NCBI GenBank assembly: GCA_002491065.1
Contig: DKVF01000031.1
Coordinates: 4,582 to 68,581, forward strand
Length of the DNA stretch: 64,000 bases
From: Peptococcaceae bacterium UBA7185
Lineage (GTDB): Bacteria; Bacillota; Peptococcia; Peptococcales; Peptococcaceae
Direction: 5' to 3'
Shown here: positions 33,598 to 41,873 of the stretch, one piece after another
Position numbering within the stretch: position 1 is the first letter of the stretch
Layout: each line of letters starts with the position of its first letter
Program-made: the position numbers and the translations under genes
Notes under the pieces: model-generated
What the model saw: only the letters and a program-made list of their open reading frames with translations
Told to the model about the DNA's origin: nothing
Databases searched by the model: none

Positions 33598-35280
33598 TTA
33601 TTCATCACGCAGGAATTCCATATATGGTGAGCTGTATTTAGTCATGGCATTGACAATCAGTTCCACCAATCCGCCGTAATGAACGTTGTAGCGGTGTAGA
33701 CCATAATGCTCAATGATATCACGCATAGCGCCTTTGCAGTTGGAGCATGGTGCACAGATATATTTTGGAATATCGGTGTTTTCCATAACTTCAGGACCGA
33801 ATGCTTCCAGGATCTGTTCTAATTTTTTACGATGGGCAATATTATTGCGCCATTGTGGGAAGCTCATGGACTGCATAATTGCGAAACCGGAACCGCCGCC
33901 GCAGCAGTAGTTGTTCACACCGTGGTCCTTCATTTCGTAGTAAGGCAGGCCCATGTTGCCATAGTGCCCTGGCTTCATGATTGCTTTCAGGATATCACGC
34001 TGTGGTTTTACAATACCCATCTGACGAACATAGTTACATGGGTCATGCAATACAACAGGGAAGTCGTTGCGGTTCGGGTCAATCTGGAAGGTGCCGCTCA
34101 ATACCAAATCACGCATCAAAGGCAGGAAGCTCTGTACTGGTACACGGTCGCTGCCTGGATAGTAGCGGTCTGCCATGATGGCAGCTGCTTTGTGGGCATG
34201 GCCGCATTCTGCGATTACGATACGTTTTACGCCTAATTTTTTAGCAACTTCGTTCTGTTTTACAGCGACTTTTTTGCACTGTGCGTCATCATACCACAAG
34301 CCGTAGTTTACGTTGTCATAGCCGCAGATATCGCTGGATAAGGTCCAGGACAGACCAGCTTCCTGGAACAGCATGGTAAATGCCATAGGGTTTTCAGGCC
34401 ATGCGTTAAATTCACCGGCATTGTGGATGAGCAGAATGTCAGCACCTTCTACGTCCATTGGTGTTTTGTATTCGGTTACGCCTTCGCCGAACAAATCGGT
34501 AGCGTCTTCATCCAAAAATTCTACAGTGTCCAGGAAAGGAACCTTGGACATACCGGTGGAAGAACCGGTTTTTAACTGCAGCTGTGTTCCTTTTTCATGT
34601 AATGGTTTTGGAGCGTAGCCCATTTCCTGGCTGAAAATTTTACGAATTTCACGGGCAATCAGACCATTGTCCAAAGCCAACGGACAGGTTTGCGCGCAGC
34701 GACGGCACAGGTTGCAGCGGTAGGACAGTTCGCCCAGACGTGCTACAGTTTCCCAGTTTAAGTCGATATCGCCGCCTACGAATTTTACCATAACGCCTTT
34801 TTTGCCGCCAGGAATTAATTTGCCGTTTTTGTCGAAATATTTTTTCACAATCATACGCAATACTTCAGCGCGGTAGGTAGGACGATATAGTTCATTGCCG
34901 TTGGAGGCTTCAAAGATGTGGCAAGCGCCGGAACAAGTGTTGCATTTAGCGCAATATTCCATGGTCAGGTTTAATACCTGCATGATACCGCCGTTGGTAT
35001 CCAGCGACAGCATTTTTTCTACGCCGCGCAGAAATTTCTGTACCAGTTCGTCTTCTTCTTCTTTGGTTTTTGGTCTTTCAAAGGTATCAATGGCGATAAA
35101 ACCATCTAGTTCACTGTTATATTTTTCATTCCACTCGGCTTTTGGTGCTTTAAAACCTGGTTCCATCTCCGGTTTGTCAAAAGGAGCCGGCAACGGTTTT
35201 AAGTCAGCGACGGTCAGTTCAATTAACTGCTCAGACATGTCGCCCATATCGCGCGGTCTTAACTCTTTACCGTTTTTCAC
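33598..35280 (-). CDS. HdrD-like Fe-S protein (4Fe-4S and CCG domains)
   Basis: A 560-residue electron-transfer protein. Two 4Fe-4S motifs are visible: CAKCNTCSGACH (about 120) and CNLCRRCAQTCPLAL (about 195). The C-terminal part has the cysteine-rich cluster of heterodisulfide reductase subunits: HDPCNYVRQ, NNYCCGGGSGFA and CAPCSNCKGA, with ECGHAHKAA upstream. It starts at GTG behind GGAGGAATG, 24 bases after the cytochrome b gene. By family it should take electrons from, or give them to, the membrane cytochrome b/menaquinone pool and act on an unknown disulfide or organic substrate. It resembles HdrD, DsrK and TmcB-type proteins; which one cannot be told here. Confidence 0.85.
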   Translation of the reverse strand: MKNGKELRPRDMGDMSEQLIELTVADLKPLPAPFDKPEMEPGFKAPKAEWNEKYNSELDGFIAIDTFERPKTKEEEDELVQKFLRGVEKMLSLDTNGGIMQVLNLTMEYCAKCNTCSGACHIFEASNGNELYRPTYRAEVLRMIVKKYFDKNGKLIPGGKKGVMVKFVGGDIDLNWETVARLGELSYRCNLCRRCAQTCPLALDNGLIAREIRKIFSQEMGYAPKPLHEKGTQLQLKTGSSTGMSKVPFLDTVEFLDEDATDLFGEGVTEYKTPMDVEGADILLIHNAGEFNAWPENPMAFTMLFQEAGLSWTLSSDICGYDNVNYGLWYDDAQCKKVAVKQNEVAKKLGVKRIVIAECGHAHKAAAIMADRYYPGSDRVPVQSFLPLMRDLVLSGTFQIDPNRNDFPVVLHDPCNYVRQMGIVKPQRDILKAIMKPGHYGNMGLPYYEMKDHGVNNYCCGGGSGFAIMQSMSFPQWRNNIAHRKKLEQILEAFGPEVMENTDIPKYICAPCSNCKGAMRDIIEHYGLHRYNVHYGGLVELIVNAMTKYSSPYMEFLRDE

Positions 35281-35304
35281 AATACATTCCTCCGTTTCAA
35301 TTGA

Positions 35305-36213
35305 TTATTTCTGTACAGGCATTTCGGCTTCTACAGGACCGTTTTCGTGTGGAGCGGACCATTTCAAAGCGTTTGGATCTTTTGGTTTCTGAGATGCAGC
35401 GATGATATTTGCTTCAATTTTGCTGCCAGGCATATTTGGTGCGTTATCCCAGATTACTTTGTGGAAGGTATAATATTTTCCCACATAATGGCTCAGCTTG
35501 GTCAGCGGAATGTAAACGCTGATGAAAGCCAGACAGAGGATAAACAGAACCAAAACGGCAGGAACGCCTTCTGGATAGAATACTTCCAAAGACTGGAATG
35601 TAAACATAGCGTGAGCAATGTTGCGACCGAAGCCAAAGGTCATGTCGCCCAGCCAGTTGAGCAGACCAAAAGCAGAGGTTGCCAACAGAATCACCAGGTT
35701 GAAATATTCCTGCGGTGTGGTATAGCTCTTAAACTCTCTGACAAAGAGACGTTTGCACAATAGACCGATGGCTCCGACGGTCATCAGCACGCCGGCAACG
35801 ATCCCTGCCAATGTGGTCAGGACAATAATGATAGTGGAAAATACACCGGCTGGCACAAAAGCGCCGATCAGGCACAATACGCTCCAGGCGATTGCGGCGT
35901 ACATACCTAAATGTAAAGAGTAGGACAGCCACCAGAATTTGTTCTGATGGATAAACAGTTTTTTGATGAACAGCATTTCTTCAAACATATCGATCAGTTC
36001 GCGTTTCAGATTGTGCTGCCGTTCCTTTTCGTACCATTTGTCTTCTTCCATGTAAGAACCGCCATAGCGGAATTTTTCATCTGATTCCAGCGGAATCGGA
36101 TACAGGTCTTGTCTGCCATGCTGAGGTAATTTTCCGTAATCCATGAATTTCTTTACAGACAATCCGATGAATGCAATCAGAGCAACCCAGCAAAGGATAG
36201 TTAAAATAATCAT
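35305..36213 (-). CDS. NarI-like membrane cytochrome b subunit
   Basis: A 302-residue integral membrane protein of the nitrate reductase gamma/HdrE/DsrM type. Segments include IILTILCWVALIAFIGLSV at the N-terminus and four further helices from about residue 95, with candidate heme-ligand His residues in SLHLGMYAAIAWSVL and in the last helices (AHAMFTF, LSHYVGKYYTFHKV). ATG 36213 (minus) has AAGGAGG 6 bases upstream; a GTG start at 36315 would add a non-conserved stretch. It is the first gene of a two-gene operon with the HdrD-like protein, giving a quinone-linked redox complex. Confidence 0.85.
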   Translation of the reverse strand: MIILTILCWVALIAFIGLSVKKFMDYGKLPQHGRQDLYPIPLESDEKFRYGGSYMEEDKWYEKERQHNLKRELIDMFEEMLFIKKLFIHQNKFWWLSYSLHLGMYAAIAWSVLCLIGAFVPAGVFSTIIIVLTTLAGIVAGVLMTVGAIGLLCKRLFVREFKSYTTPQEYFNLVILLATSAFGLLNWLGDMTFGFGRNIAHAMFTFQSLEVFYPEGVPAVLVLFILCLAFISVYIPLTKLSHYVGKYYTFHKVIWDNAPNMPGSKIEANIIAASQKPKDPNALKWSAPHENGPVEAEMPVQK

Positions 36214-36335
36214 TCTAGTACCTCCTTGGTTTTTTGTAATTGTTTTGTGCGTCCTGCCATTTGCCGCCCACTGCACCGCCTGATGTACAGCTGTATGAAA
36301 CAAAAGGTCATTCACGCAAAATCCTACTAACTATC

Positions 36336-36364
36336 ATTATACCGAATTGCAAGGCAATTTCAAA
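36336..36364 (-). promoter_or_regulatory. Promoter of the cytochrome b / Fe-S operon
   Basis: On the minus strand TTTGAA (36359-36364) and TATAAT (36336-36341) are 17 bases apart, about 120 bases upstream of ATG 36213. Between this site and the terminator at 36651 no further feature was recognised. Confidence 0.5.
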
Positions 36365-36650
36365 TCTTTTTTGCAATCCGACGAACTTTGACAATAAACA
36401 TCTATTTCCTAAGGTATCAAGAAATATTATAAGCTTTGTCAGAGAAGGAAGAGAGAAACCTTTTTGTTCTGATTTCATTATACATGATTTGCGCAGCAGA
36501 AAAAGGAGAAATTGTTGGAAAACTTACGGGGATTCCCCCTTTGAAATATGACAGATGGGTGTTATCATGCTATGATGTATTTGCATTGGTACAATTTTAA
36601 AGAGCTCAGTGGGACGATGATGTATTTTTATTTATTCTTCATTAAGAAAG

Positions 36651-36680
36651 AAAAAATGCCAACAGAAAAAACTGTTGGCA
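36651..36680 (-). terminator. Terminator of the small membrane peptide gene
   Basis: On the minus strand TGCCAACAG and CTGTTGGCA (36657-36665 and 36672-36680) form a perfect 9-bp stem with a 6-base loop, followed by a T run at 36656-36651. It lies 60 bases downstream of the peptide's stop codon. Confidence 0.8.
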
Positions 36681-36739
36681 GCAAACATAGTTCCTGTTTT
36701 GGGGATACGCAAGACAGGTATCCCAGGCAAGGCTTAGAA

Positions 36740-36871
36740 TTAATAATTACCGGCCATCCACATGCCCAGCCAAAAAATTAAAGCGATGGCGGCGATATGC
36801 CAAATCCACCAGCCGGGACGCAAAAATGCCCAGGTGCCCAGATTGCGGTCAATTTTTTTGATTTGATCCAT
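36740..36871 (-). CDS. 43-residue Trp-rich membrane peptide
   Basis: A short reading frame with complete expression signals. AAAGGAGCG precedes the ATG by 8 bases, a TATAAT lies upstream on the minus strand, and a good terminator follows. The peptide starts with a charged DQIKKIDRN segment, continues GTWAFLRPGWW, and then has one transmembrane helix (WIWHIAAIALIFWLGMWMAG) ending NY. Six Trp in 43 residues is striking. It could be a small subunit of a membrane complex, perhaps of the adjacent cytochrome b on the same strand (inference); no family was recognised. Confidence 0.7.
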   Translation of the reverse strand: MDQIKKIDRNLGTWAFLRPGWWIWHIAAIALIFWLGMWMAGNY

Positions 36872-36915
36872 GGTATTCACGCTCCTTTTCTCTTAGTATG
36901 GAGAATGGCAGGGAG

Positions 36916-36921
36916 ATTATA
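36916..36921 (-). promoter_or_regulatory. -10 box upstream of the small membrane peptide
   Basis: TATAAT on the minus strand, 45 bases before the peptide's ATG. The hexamer 17 bases further upstream (TAAGAA) is a poor -35. Confidence 0.4.
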
Positions 36922-37023
36922 CTGGAAGTATTTTGTGTTTCTTAAGAATAAAAGAAGTCAAGTTAGAAGAATACAAAAATAGGATTTGGCGCACAGAGAT
37001 CACATCACCTGTGCAAGTCTTAA

Positions 37024-37052
37024 TTGAGAACTGTGCGAAAAAGTAGTATAAT
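37024..37052 (+). promoter_or_regulatory. Promoter of the LytTR/GHKL two-component operon
   Basis: TTGAGA (37024-37029) and TATAAT (37047-37052) with 17-base spacing, 25 bases before the regulator ATG. GAGAGGTGAG serves as ribosome-binding site. Confidence 0.75.
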
Positions 37053-37076
37053 GGCACTTGCGAGAGAGGTGAGAGC

Positions 37077-37796
37077 ATGTTACGTATCGCAATTTGTGAT
37101 GATGAGGACAGCGCAGTTGCAGAACATAAAAAAATTACAGAAGCCTGTTTGCAGCAATGCGGCAGTGCAGGTGAAATTGTGACCTATACTGCTGGGGACA
37201 ATCTGCTTTATGACATCACCGAAGATGATTTTTTCTTTGATTTGATTTTGTTGGACATAGAGATGCCAGGAAATACCGGCATGGAGATTGCTGCGAGTAT
37301 AAAGCCTTGTTTGCCCAATGTGAAAATAATTTTTATAACCTCGCACATTGAATACGCAATCGACGCCTTTGAGCTGTCTATTTTTCGCTATGTGCCCAAG
37401 GATGAAATTGATAAACGGCTGTTTTCTGCCATTCAGGACGCCATTAAGCTTATCACCTTGGAGGACGGTAAGGTTTATACCATTCAGACGAACAGTCGTC
37501 TGGAAAAGATTCCCTATCGGGAGATTTATTATATTGAGCGGGAAGGGAAAAACGCGAAAATTTCCGCAGCCGGCGGTGTGTCCAAGGTGCGGAAGAGTTT
37601 GCAGCAGGTTTATGAAGAATTAAACGCGGAAGAATTTATCTATATTGACCGGGGCTGTATCGTGAATCTCATCCACATTATGCAGATAAGAGATGGGATG
37701 GCTGTTCTGAAGAATGGCATGTCACTGCCCATAAGCCGTACCCATCTGCAGGGCGTGAAGGCGCAGCTCAACAACTACTGGGGGATGCATATATGA
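37077..37796 (+). CDS. LytTR-family response regulator
   Basis: A 239-residue response regulator. The receiver domain (1-120) has the acidic pocket CDDED, the phosphoacceptor Asp in LLDIEMPGNTGMEIA, the Thr/Ser in IIFITSH and a Lys in RYVPKDEID. The LytTR DNA-binding domain (about 138-235) has NSRLEKIPYREIYYIEREGKN, then FIYIDRGCIVNLIHIMQIRDG and ISRTH. Members usually control small regulons of peptide-responsive transport or bacteriocin genes. Its stop overlaps the sensor gene start, so the pair is coupled. The ABC transporter downstream is the obvious target (inference). Confidence 0.92.
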   Translation: MLRIAICDDEDSAVAEHKKITEACLQQCGSAGEIVTYTAGDNLLYDITEDDFFFDLILLDIEMPGNTGMEIAASIKPCLPNVKIIFITSHIEYAIDAFELSIFRYVPKDEIDKRLFSAIQDAIKLITLEDGKVYTIQTNSRLEKIPYREIYYIEREGKNAKISAAGGVSKVRKSLQQVYEELNAEEFIYIDRGCIVNLIHIMQIRDGMAVLKNGMSLPISRTHLQGVKAQLNNYWGMHI

Positions 37797-39091
37797 TGAC
37801 TTGGCTGATAGCATTTTCAGGCTTTGTAGCAGGCAGTGTGCGGATGATGGGCTGTCTGCTCTTGTTGTCCCGGCTGCTTTTTGTCAAAGAACCGGCAAAG
37901 CAAAGTATCACGACGGTTGCTGTCGGTGCGGCTGTGATTTCTGTCCTTCTGTCTGTGACAGGCTTGTCAGATTTTTATCGCATGACGCTGGAAATACTTT
38001 TAATCGTGTGCTGTGCCAGTTATTTTCAGAAAGCGGATAGGCGCATGAGTCTGTTTGTGGGAATCTTTTATGAGATTGCTGTTTTCTTTTGGCAGTTTCT
38101 TTTTGCGGCGTGGCTGGGCGTGGGATTTCGGTCTGCCGCTTTTCTTGATTATGGAACGGGAGCGGGGCAAGTCGCAGTTTGGTGTCTCCATTTGTCGTTG
38201 TTTGTTTTGCTCCTGTATCTTTTGAAACGTCCGAATCTGGGTGCAAAAGAAGGGTTCCGTTTTGCATCTGCAATTGTCATTGCAGGATTTCTGGCAGTGG
38301 TTTCCTTGTCCCAGCAGACTGTTCTGGTGATTGCCGATGATACCTTGGAGATGTGGACCATCTTGGCAGTCGTTCTGCTGATGGCCGTTTTGGTGTTCAA
38401 TATGAATCGGCAGTATGAGGTTGAAAAGGAACTGGCAGCGCTAAAATCTCAACAGGCGGAGCTGTTGGAGCGTGATTATGCAGCCTTGCACAACGCTTAT
38501 GCAATCAATGCAAAATTGTTCCATGATTTTCACAATCATATCGGTGTGCTGCGTCAGCTGCTTGTCCATGATAAGACGGAGGAAGCCGTGCAGTATTTGG
38601 ATGCGCTGCAGGCGCCTGTGAGAGAATTGACCGACACGGTGTGGACAGGAGAGGAAACGGTAGACTATCTCATCAACAGCAAAGCCATAGCTGCAGAAGC
38701 ACAGGGCATCACGTATCAGGTACAGGCGGAATTTCCCCGCCATACAAATCTCAGAAGTGCCGACTTGTGCGCGATATTGGGTAATCTTTTGGACAATGCA
38801 CTGGAAGCCGCAGGGCAGATCCCCGATTCAGAGCAGAGATTCATCAGGCTTACCATCCGCCGCATCCATCAAATGCTCATCATAAAGGTGGAGAACACTT
38901 TCTTCACGCCGCCTGAACAACAGGAAGGCGAGCTGAAAACGTCAAAAGCTGAAGCGGGCTTGCATGGATGGGGACTAAAAAGCGCCCAGACTGCTGCTGA
39001 AAAATATGATGGCATGGTACAGATATCTTATACCGGAAATATTTTCCGGGCAATTGTCACCTTATCCTATCAGGGCGTATCTGTTGAATGA
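37793..39091 (+). CDS. AgrC-like GHKL sensor histidine kinase
   Basis: A 432-residue sensor. The N-terminal half (about 1-205) is hydrophobic with about six membrane segments. The phosphoacceptor His lies in NAKLFHDFHNHIGVLRQLL (about residue 245). The ATPase part shows LGNLLDNALEAA (N box) and LHGWGLKSAQ (G box). This arrangement is typical of peptide-sensing AgrC/BlpH-type kinases. No precursor peptide gene was recognised nearby, although the 58-residue membrane protein downstream is small enough to consider. It pairs with the LytTR regulator it overlaps and is followed by a strong terminator. Confidence 0.9.
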   Translation: MMTWLIAFSGFVAGSVRMMGCLLLLSRLLFVKEPAKQSITTVAVGAAVISVLLSVTGLSDFYRMTLEILLIVCCASYFQKADRRMSLFVGIFYEIAVFFWQFLFAAWLGVGFRSAAFLDYGTGAGQVAVWCLHLSLFVLLLYLLKRPNLGAKEGFRFASAIVIAGFLAVVSLSQQTVLVIADDTLEMWTILAVVLLMAVLVFNMNRQYEVEKELAALKSQQAELLERDYAALHNAYAINAKLFHDFHNHIGVLRQLLVHDKTEEAVQYLDALQAPVRELTDTVWTGEETVDYLINSKAIAAEAQGITYQVQAEFPRHTNLRSADLCAILGNLLDNALEAAGQIPDSEQRFIRLTIRRIHQMLIIKVENTFFTPPEQQEGELKTSKAEAGLHGWGLKSAQTAAEKYDGMVQISYTGNIFRAIVTLSYQGVSVE

Positions 39092-39102
39092 GTATGCATT
39101 AG

Positions 39103-39138
39103 AAGCTGCAAGGCATGTGGAATGCTTTGCAGCTTTTT
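39103..39138 (+). terminator. Terminator after the sensor kinase
   Basis: AAGCTGCAAGGCAT (39103-39116) pairs with ATGCTTTGCAGCTT (39122-39135, one G-U) around a 5-base loop, followed by T's. It separates the two-component genes from the transporter genes. Confidence 0.85.
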
Positions 39139-39242
39139 CGCGGTCAAAAACCTGCCGTTTACGGACATTCGGGCACAGTGGCAGTTTTTGCGCTATGCTA
39201 AAGACATGATAAATCAAAGAAAAATTTGAGGAGGAAAAAGCT

Positions 39243-39419
39243 ATGCGTCATGTTGTGATTCGTGGATTGTTAGGTTTGCTGTGGTTGGTGGCTGCTTTGG
39301 TAAGCGGCCAATCGGAAAATTTTGAAATGGCTGCCTTTTATGTTCTGCTGGGCGGAGTATTCCTGTATTCAGCTTTTACCACGTGGAAAAAGGAAAGGGA
39401 CAAGAATGGGGGACGATAA
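39243..39419 (+). CDS. 58-residue membrane protein before the ABC transporter
   Basis: A short frame with a strong GAGGAGG site. The peptide has two hydrophobic stretches, IRGLLGLLWLVAALVSG and AAFYVLLGGVFLYSAF, and a basic C-terminus (WKKERDKNGGR), suggesting two membrane helices with the tail inside. Its stop precedes the ABC ATPase ATG by one base, so the two are coupled. It may be a small subunit of the transporter or a self-protection protein. No family was recognised. Confidence 0.65.
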   Translation: MRHVVIRGLLGLLWLVAALVSGQSENFEMAAFYVLLGGVFLYSAFTTWKKERDKNGGR

Positions 39420-39420
39420 A

Positions 39421-40128
39421 ATGTGTGTACCGCTGTTGTCCATAAAAAATTTGAGCGCATGGTATGATAGCGAAAAAATGGCGCTCAAAGGGCTTACCTT
39501 GGAATTGGCTGAACATGAGGTTGTGGGCTTAATCGGGCTGAATGGCGCGGGAAAAACGACATTTTTGCAGGTCTTGTCCGGTCTCTTGCCCACGTTTCGC
39601 TCCGATGGCGTCTGGTTTTGCGGGCGCTCTGTGACATTCAGGGAGCGGAATTTTAAGCTTTGCCGCTATAGTGTGTTTGCCGAGGACAATTCCTTTCAGT
39701 ATTTTACTTTTCGTGAATATCTCTCCTATGTATTTTCAGCATATGGGAACGCGCTGCCCGATGTTTCAGAGCTGGTGCAGGGCTTTCACTTTGAAGATTA
39801 TACAGACGTTTTATTGAAGGAGCTTTCAACGGGCAACCGCAAAAAGGTTTTTCTGATCACGGCATTTGCGCTGAAACCCAAATTGCTTTTGCTTGATGAG
39901 CCGGTGAACGGGCTGGATTTTGAAAGTACAGAATATCTGTATAAGCAAATTGCTGGTTATAAAGAGTATGGTACGGTTTTGTTTTCCTCGCATATTTTGG
40001 AAAGCATCGCGCTGACCGCTGATCGGGTAGTGGTTTTGAAGGATGGAAAAATCCGGCGGAATTTAAAAAAGGGACAGATTGATGCGGTTGGTATTCGGGA
40101 GGCTTTGCGCTATGAACAGGATGTGTAA
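39421..40128 (+). CDS. ABC transporter ATP-binding protein
   Basis: A 235-residue ATPase. Walker A is GLNGAGKTT (about residue 39), the signature motif LSTGNRKKVF, Walker B LLLLDEPVNGLD, and the H loop His in FSSHILES. The fold fits exporters with separate permeases. ATG 39421 has GGGGG about 8 bases upstream; ATG 39406 in frame is equally possible. It is followed directly by its permease, whose start lies inside its 3' end. Proximity to the LytTR/GHKL pair suggests regulated export or immunity. Confidence 0.9.
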   Translation: MCVPLLSIKNLSAWYDSEKMALKGLTLELAEHEVVGLIGLNGAGKTTFLQVLSGLLPTFRSDGVWFCGRSVTFRERNFKLCRYSVFAEDNSFQYFTFREYLSYVFSAYGNALPDVSELVQGFHFEDYTDVLLKELSTGNRKKVFLITAFALKPKLLLLDEPVNGLDFESTEYLYKQIAGYKEYGTVLFSSHILESIALTADRVVVLKDGKIRRNLKKGQIDAVGIREALRYEQDV

Positions 40129-41320
40129 AGTTTTTTTCCAAAATTTATTTGGCACTAAGCAGAATCCGTTCATACGGACAGGCATTATCTGTCTGATTCT
40201 CCTTGGGAGTCTCTCGATAGCCGATTATCAGGTCCCAATGAAGCCGTCCATTTTATATCTGATGGTAAGTACCTTCACCGCAGGCGTGATGTGGCAGGGG
40301 CTTTCTTCGGAGACGTGTGCCGCGCACATGCAGCATATGCTCATGCTTCCCTTTGCAGGGCGGGAATTTGTGTTTTCCTATATAGCTGCAGTGGGACTGT
40401 ATACTTTTTTGACGAAAACAGCGGTTTTGCTGGCACTTGTGCTGGCGGTGTCGGTGTGGAGCTGGGCAGAACTGTTGGGCAGTGTTCTTTGTGCGGTGAA
40501 TGCCATCCTCATGACTGCTGCTATCTTTTCCTGGAAACAAAAATGGCCTGGGGGAGTTTTTTGGAGTGCTGCGGTACTTGCCGTCCTCTTTTCTTGCTGG
40601 GAGAAGCCGTGGTTTCTGCCGCTGCTGTTGTGCAACAGCATTCTGGCAGTTTTATCCTTGCGCAGCGCCGACGGTTATGCCTTCTATTTGCAGGGCAGGA
40701 AAAGCAAGATGGCGAGGGGGCGCAAACGTTATTGGCTATGGATGTATTTCCTACGCTATTTGGGAAGTCATAAAAACTATCTCGCCAACACTGTGATTCT
40801 GTGGTGTATGGCCTGTGTCTTTCCCTTCTTTATCAGGCAGACGGCAAGTTGGTCTATGATTCCCCTTGGCTTTGCCATCCTTTCCCTGAACACGCCTATT
40901 TGTATTTTGCTGTCCTGCGACCGCGCTTTAGAGCGTGCCGTGCGGTTTCTGCCCAATCAGGAGAAAGGTTTCTGCGTGCCCTATTGTGCATTCATTTTCT
41001 TGTGCAATCTGAGCGCAGATGGAATCTTTCTCTGCAGCCTGCAAATCCAGCTGGGCGGCGTTACCGCGCAAATGATTGCCGTTGCCATTTTCTTTGCTCT
41101 GCAAAGCGCAATTTTTTCTGTTCTCTTGGAATGGTTTTGCCCCATTCGTGATTGGAAGCTGGAGAGTGATTTATGGCATCATCCCAGAAAATATCTCGTA
41201 CCGGCAACGATGCTTTTGCTGGCATTTGCCGTGGGAACGATGCCAATGCTCCAATTCCTATTGCTTTGTTTGCTGGCTGCTGAACTTGCAGGGTTGTTTA
41301 TTTACTGTGGGAGGTGCTAA
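40112..41320 (+). CDS. ABC transporter membrane protein
   Basis: A 402-residue protein with about ten hydrophobic segments (for example TGIICLILLGSLSIA, ALVLAVSVWSWAELLGSVL and YLVPATMLLLAFAVGTM), consistent with an ABC-2-like permease. ATG 40112 overlaps the ATPase gene by 17 bases, with GGAGG upstream. No substrate-binding protein gene is present, which favours export. Sequence gives no substrate. Confidence 0.75.
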   Translation: MNRMCKVFFQNLFGTKQNPFIRTGIICLILLGSLSIADYQVPMKPSILYLMVSTFTAGVMWQGLSSETCAAHMQHMLMLPFAGREFVFSYIAAVGLYTFLTKTAVLLALVLAVSVWSWAELLGSVLCAVNAILMTAAIFSWKQKWPGGVFWSAAVLAVLFSCWEKPWFLPLLLCNSILAVLSLRSADGYAFYLQGRKSKMARGRKRYWLWMYFLRYLGSHKNYLANTVILWCMACVFPFFIRQTASWSMIPLGFAILSLNTPICILLSCDRALERAVRFLPNQEKGFCVPYCAFIFLCNLSADGIFLCSLQIQLGGVTAQMIAVAIFFALQSAIFSVLLEWFCPIRDWKLESDLWHHPRKYLVPATMLLLAFAVGTMPMLQFLLLCLLAAELAGLFIYCGRC

Positions 41321-41324
41321 TTTG

Positions 41325-41546
41325 ATGAGATGTTCAGGAAAATGCCCAAAATGCGGCGGAGCCAATCTCATTCGGATTTCGGATAACCCAAGCCGCTATG
41401 CCAGTGGAAATAATATTTACACCTCTACCATAACGCTGGTGGGAAAAATTCCTGTTATTCGTTATGTCTGCTGCGACTGCGGGTATGTGGAAAACTGGGT
41501 GGAACAGAAAAAAGGACTGGCAAAGATTCAGCATACTTTTGGGTAA
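41325..41546 (+). CDS. Small zinc-ribbon protein
   Basis: A 73-residue protein with two Cys pairs, CPKCGG at residues about 7-12 and CCDCGY at about 52-57, fitting a zinc ribbon. GGGAGGTG lies upstream of ATG 41325, 4 bases after the permease stop, so it is in the transporter operon. Function unknown. The terminator at 41581-41630 ends the transcript. Confidence 0.7.
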   Translation: MRCSGKCPKCGGANLIRISDNPSRYASGNNIYTSTITLVGKIPVIRYVCCDCGYVENWVEQKKGLAKIQHTFG

Positions 41547-41580
41547 GATTTTTGCCGATGGGGGACGATTTATTTGACTT

Positions 41581-41630
41581 CTCTATAGACTTTTTGTATG
41601 CTAGAAAAAAGCCTATGGAGGAGTTTTTTT
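41581..41630 (+). terminator. Terminator of the ABC transporter operon
   Basis: CTCTATAG (41581-41588) with CTATGGAG (41613-41620, one G-U), extended inside by CTTTTT (41590-41595) with AAAAAG (41606-41611), then a T run at 41624-41630. The 180 bases that follow show no gene and lead to the glc promoter. Confidence 0.65.
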
Positions 41631-41809
41631 GTGAGGTGGTGCAGCAGTTTGTTTGTTCAAAAATTTATGGGTACATAGTTCATTTTTTATTGACGCGCAC
41701 AATTTATTATAAAGATACATTCTGTTTGTAACGAAGCAATTTGCATAAGTGCTTCAAAGCAGGTTTCCATGGCTTTTGCGTGAAAAATGTTTTCTTCACT
41801 CCTATCTTA

Positions 41810-41818
41810 TGGTATAAT
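41810..41818 (+). promoter_or_regulatory. Extended -10 promoter of the glcEFD operon
   Basis: TG-G-TATAAT, 55 bases before the glcE ATG. The -35 region has only T-rich sequence. Expression is likely regulated, but no operator was recognised. Confidence 0.5.
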
Positions 41819-41873
41819 AAACAGTCATAGTAAATTTTGATGCAAAGAGAATTTTTATACAGGGGATGGTATC

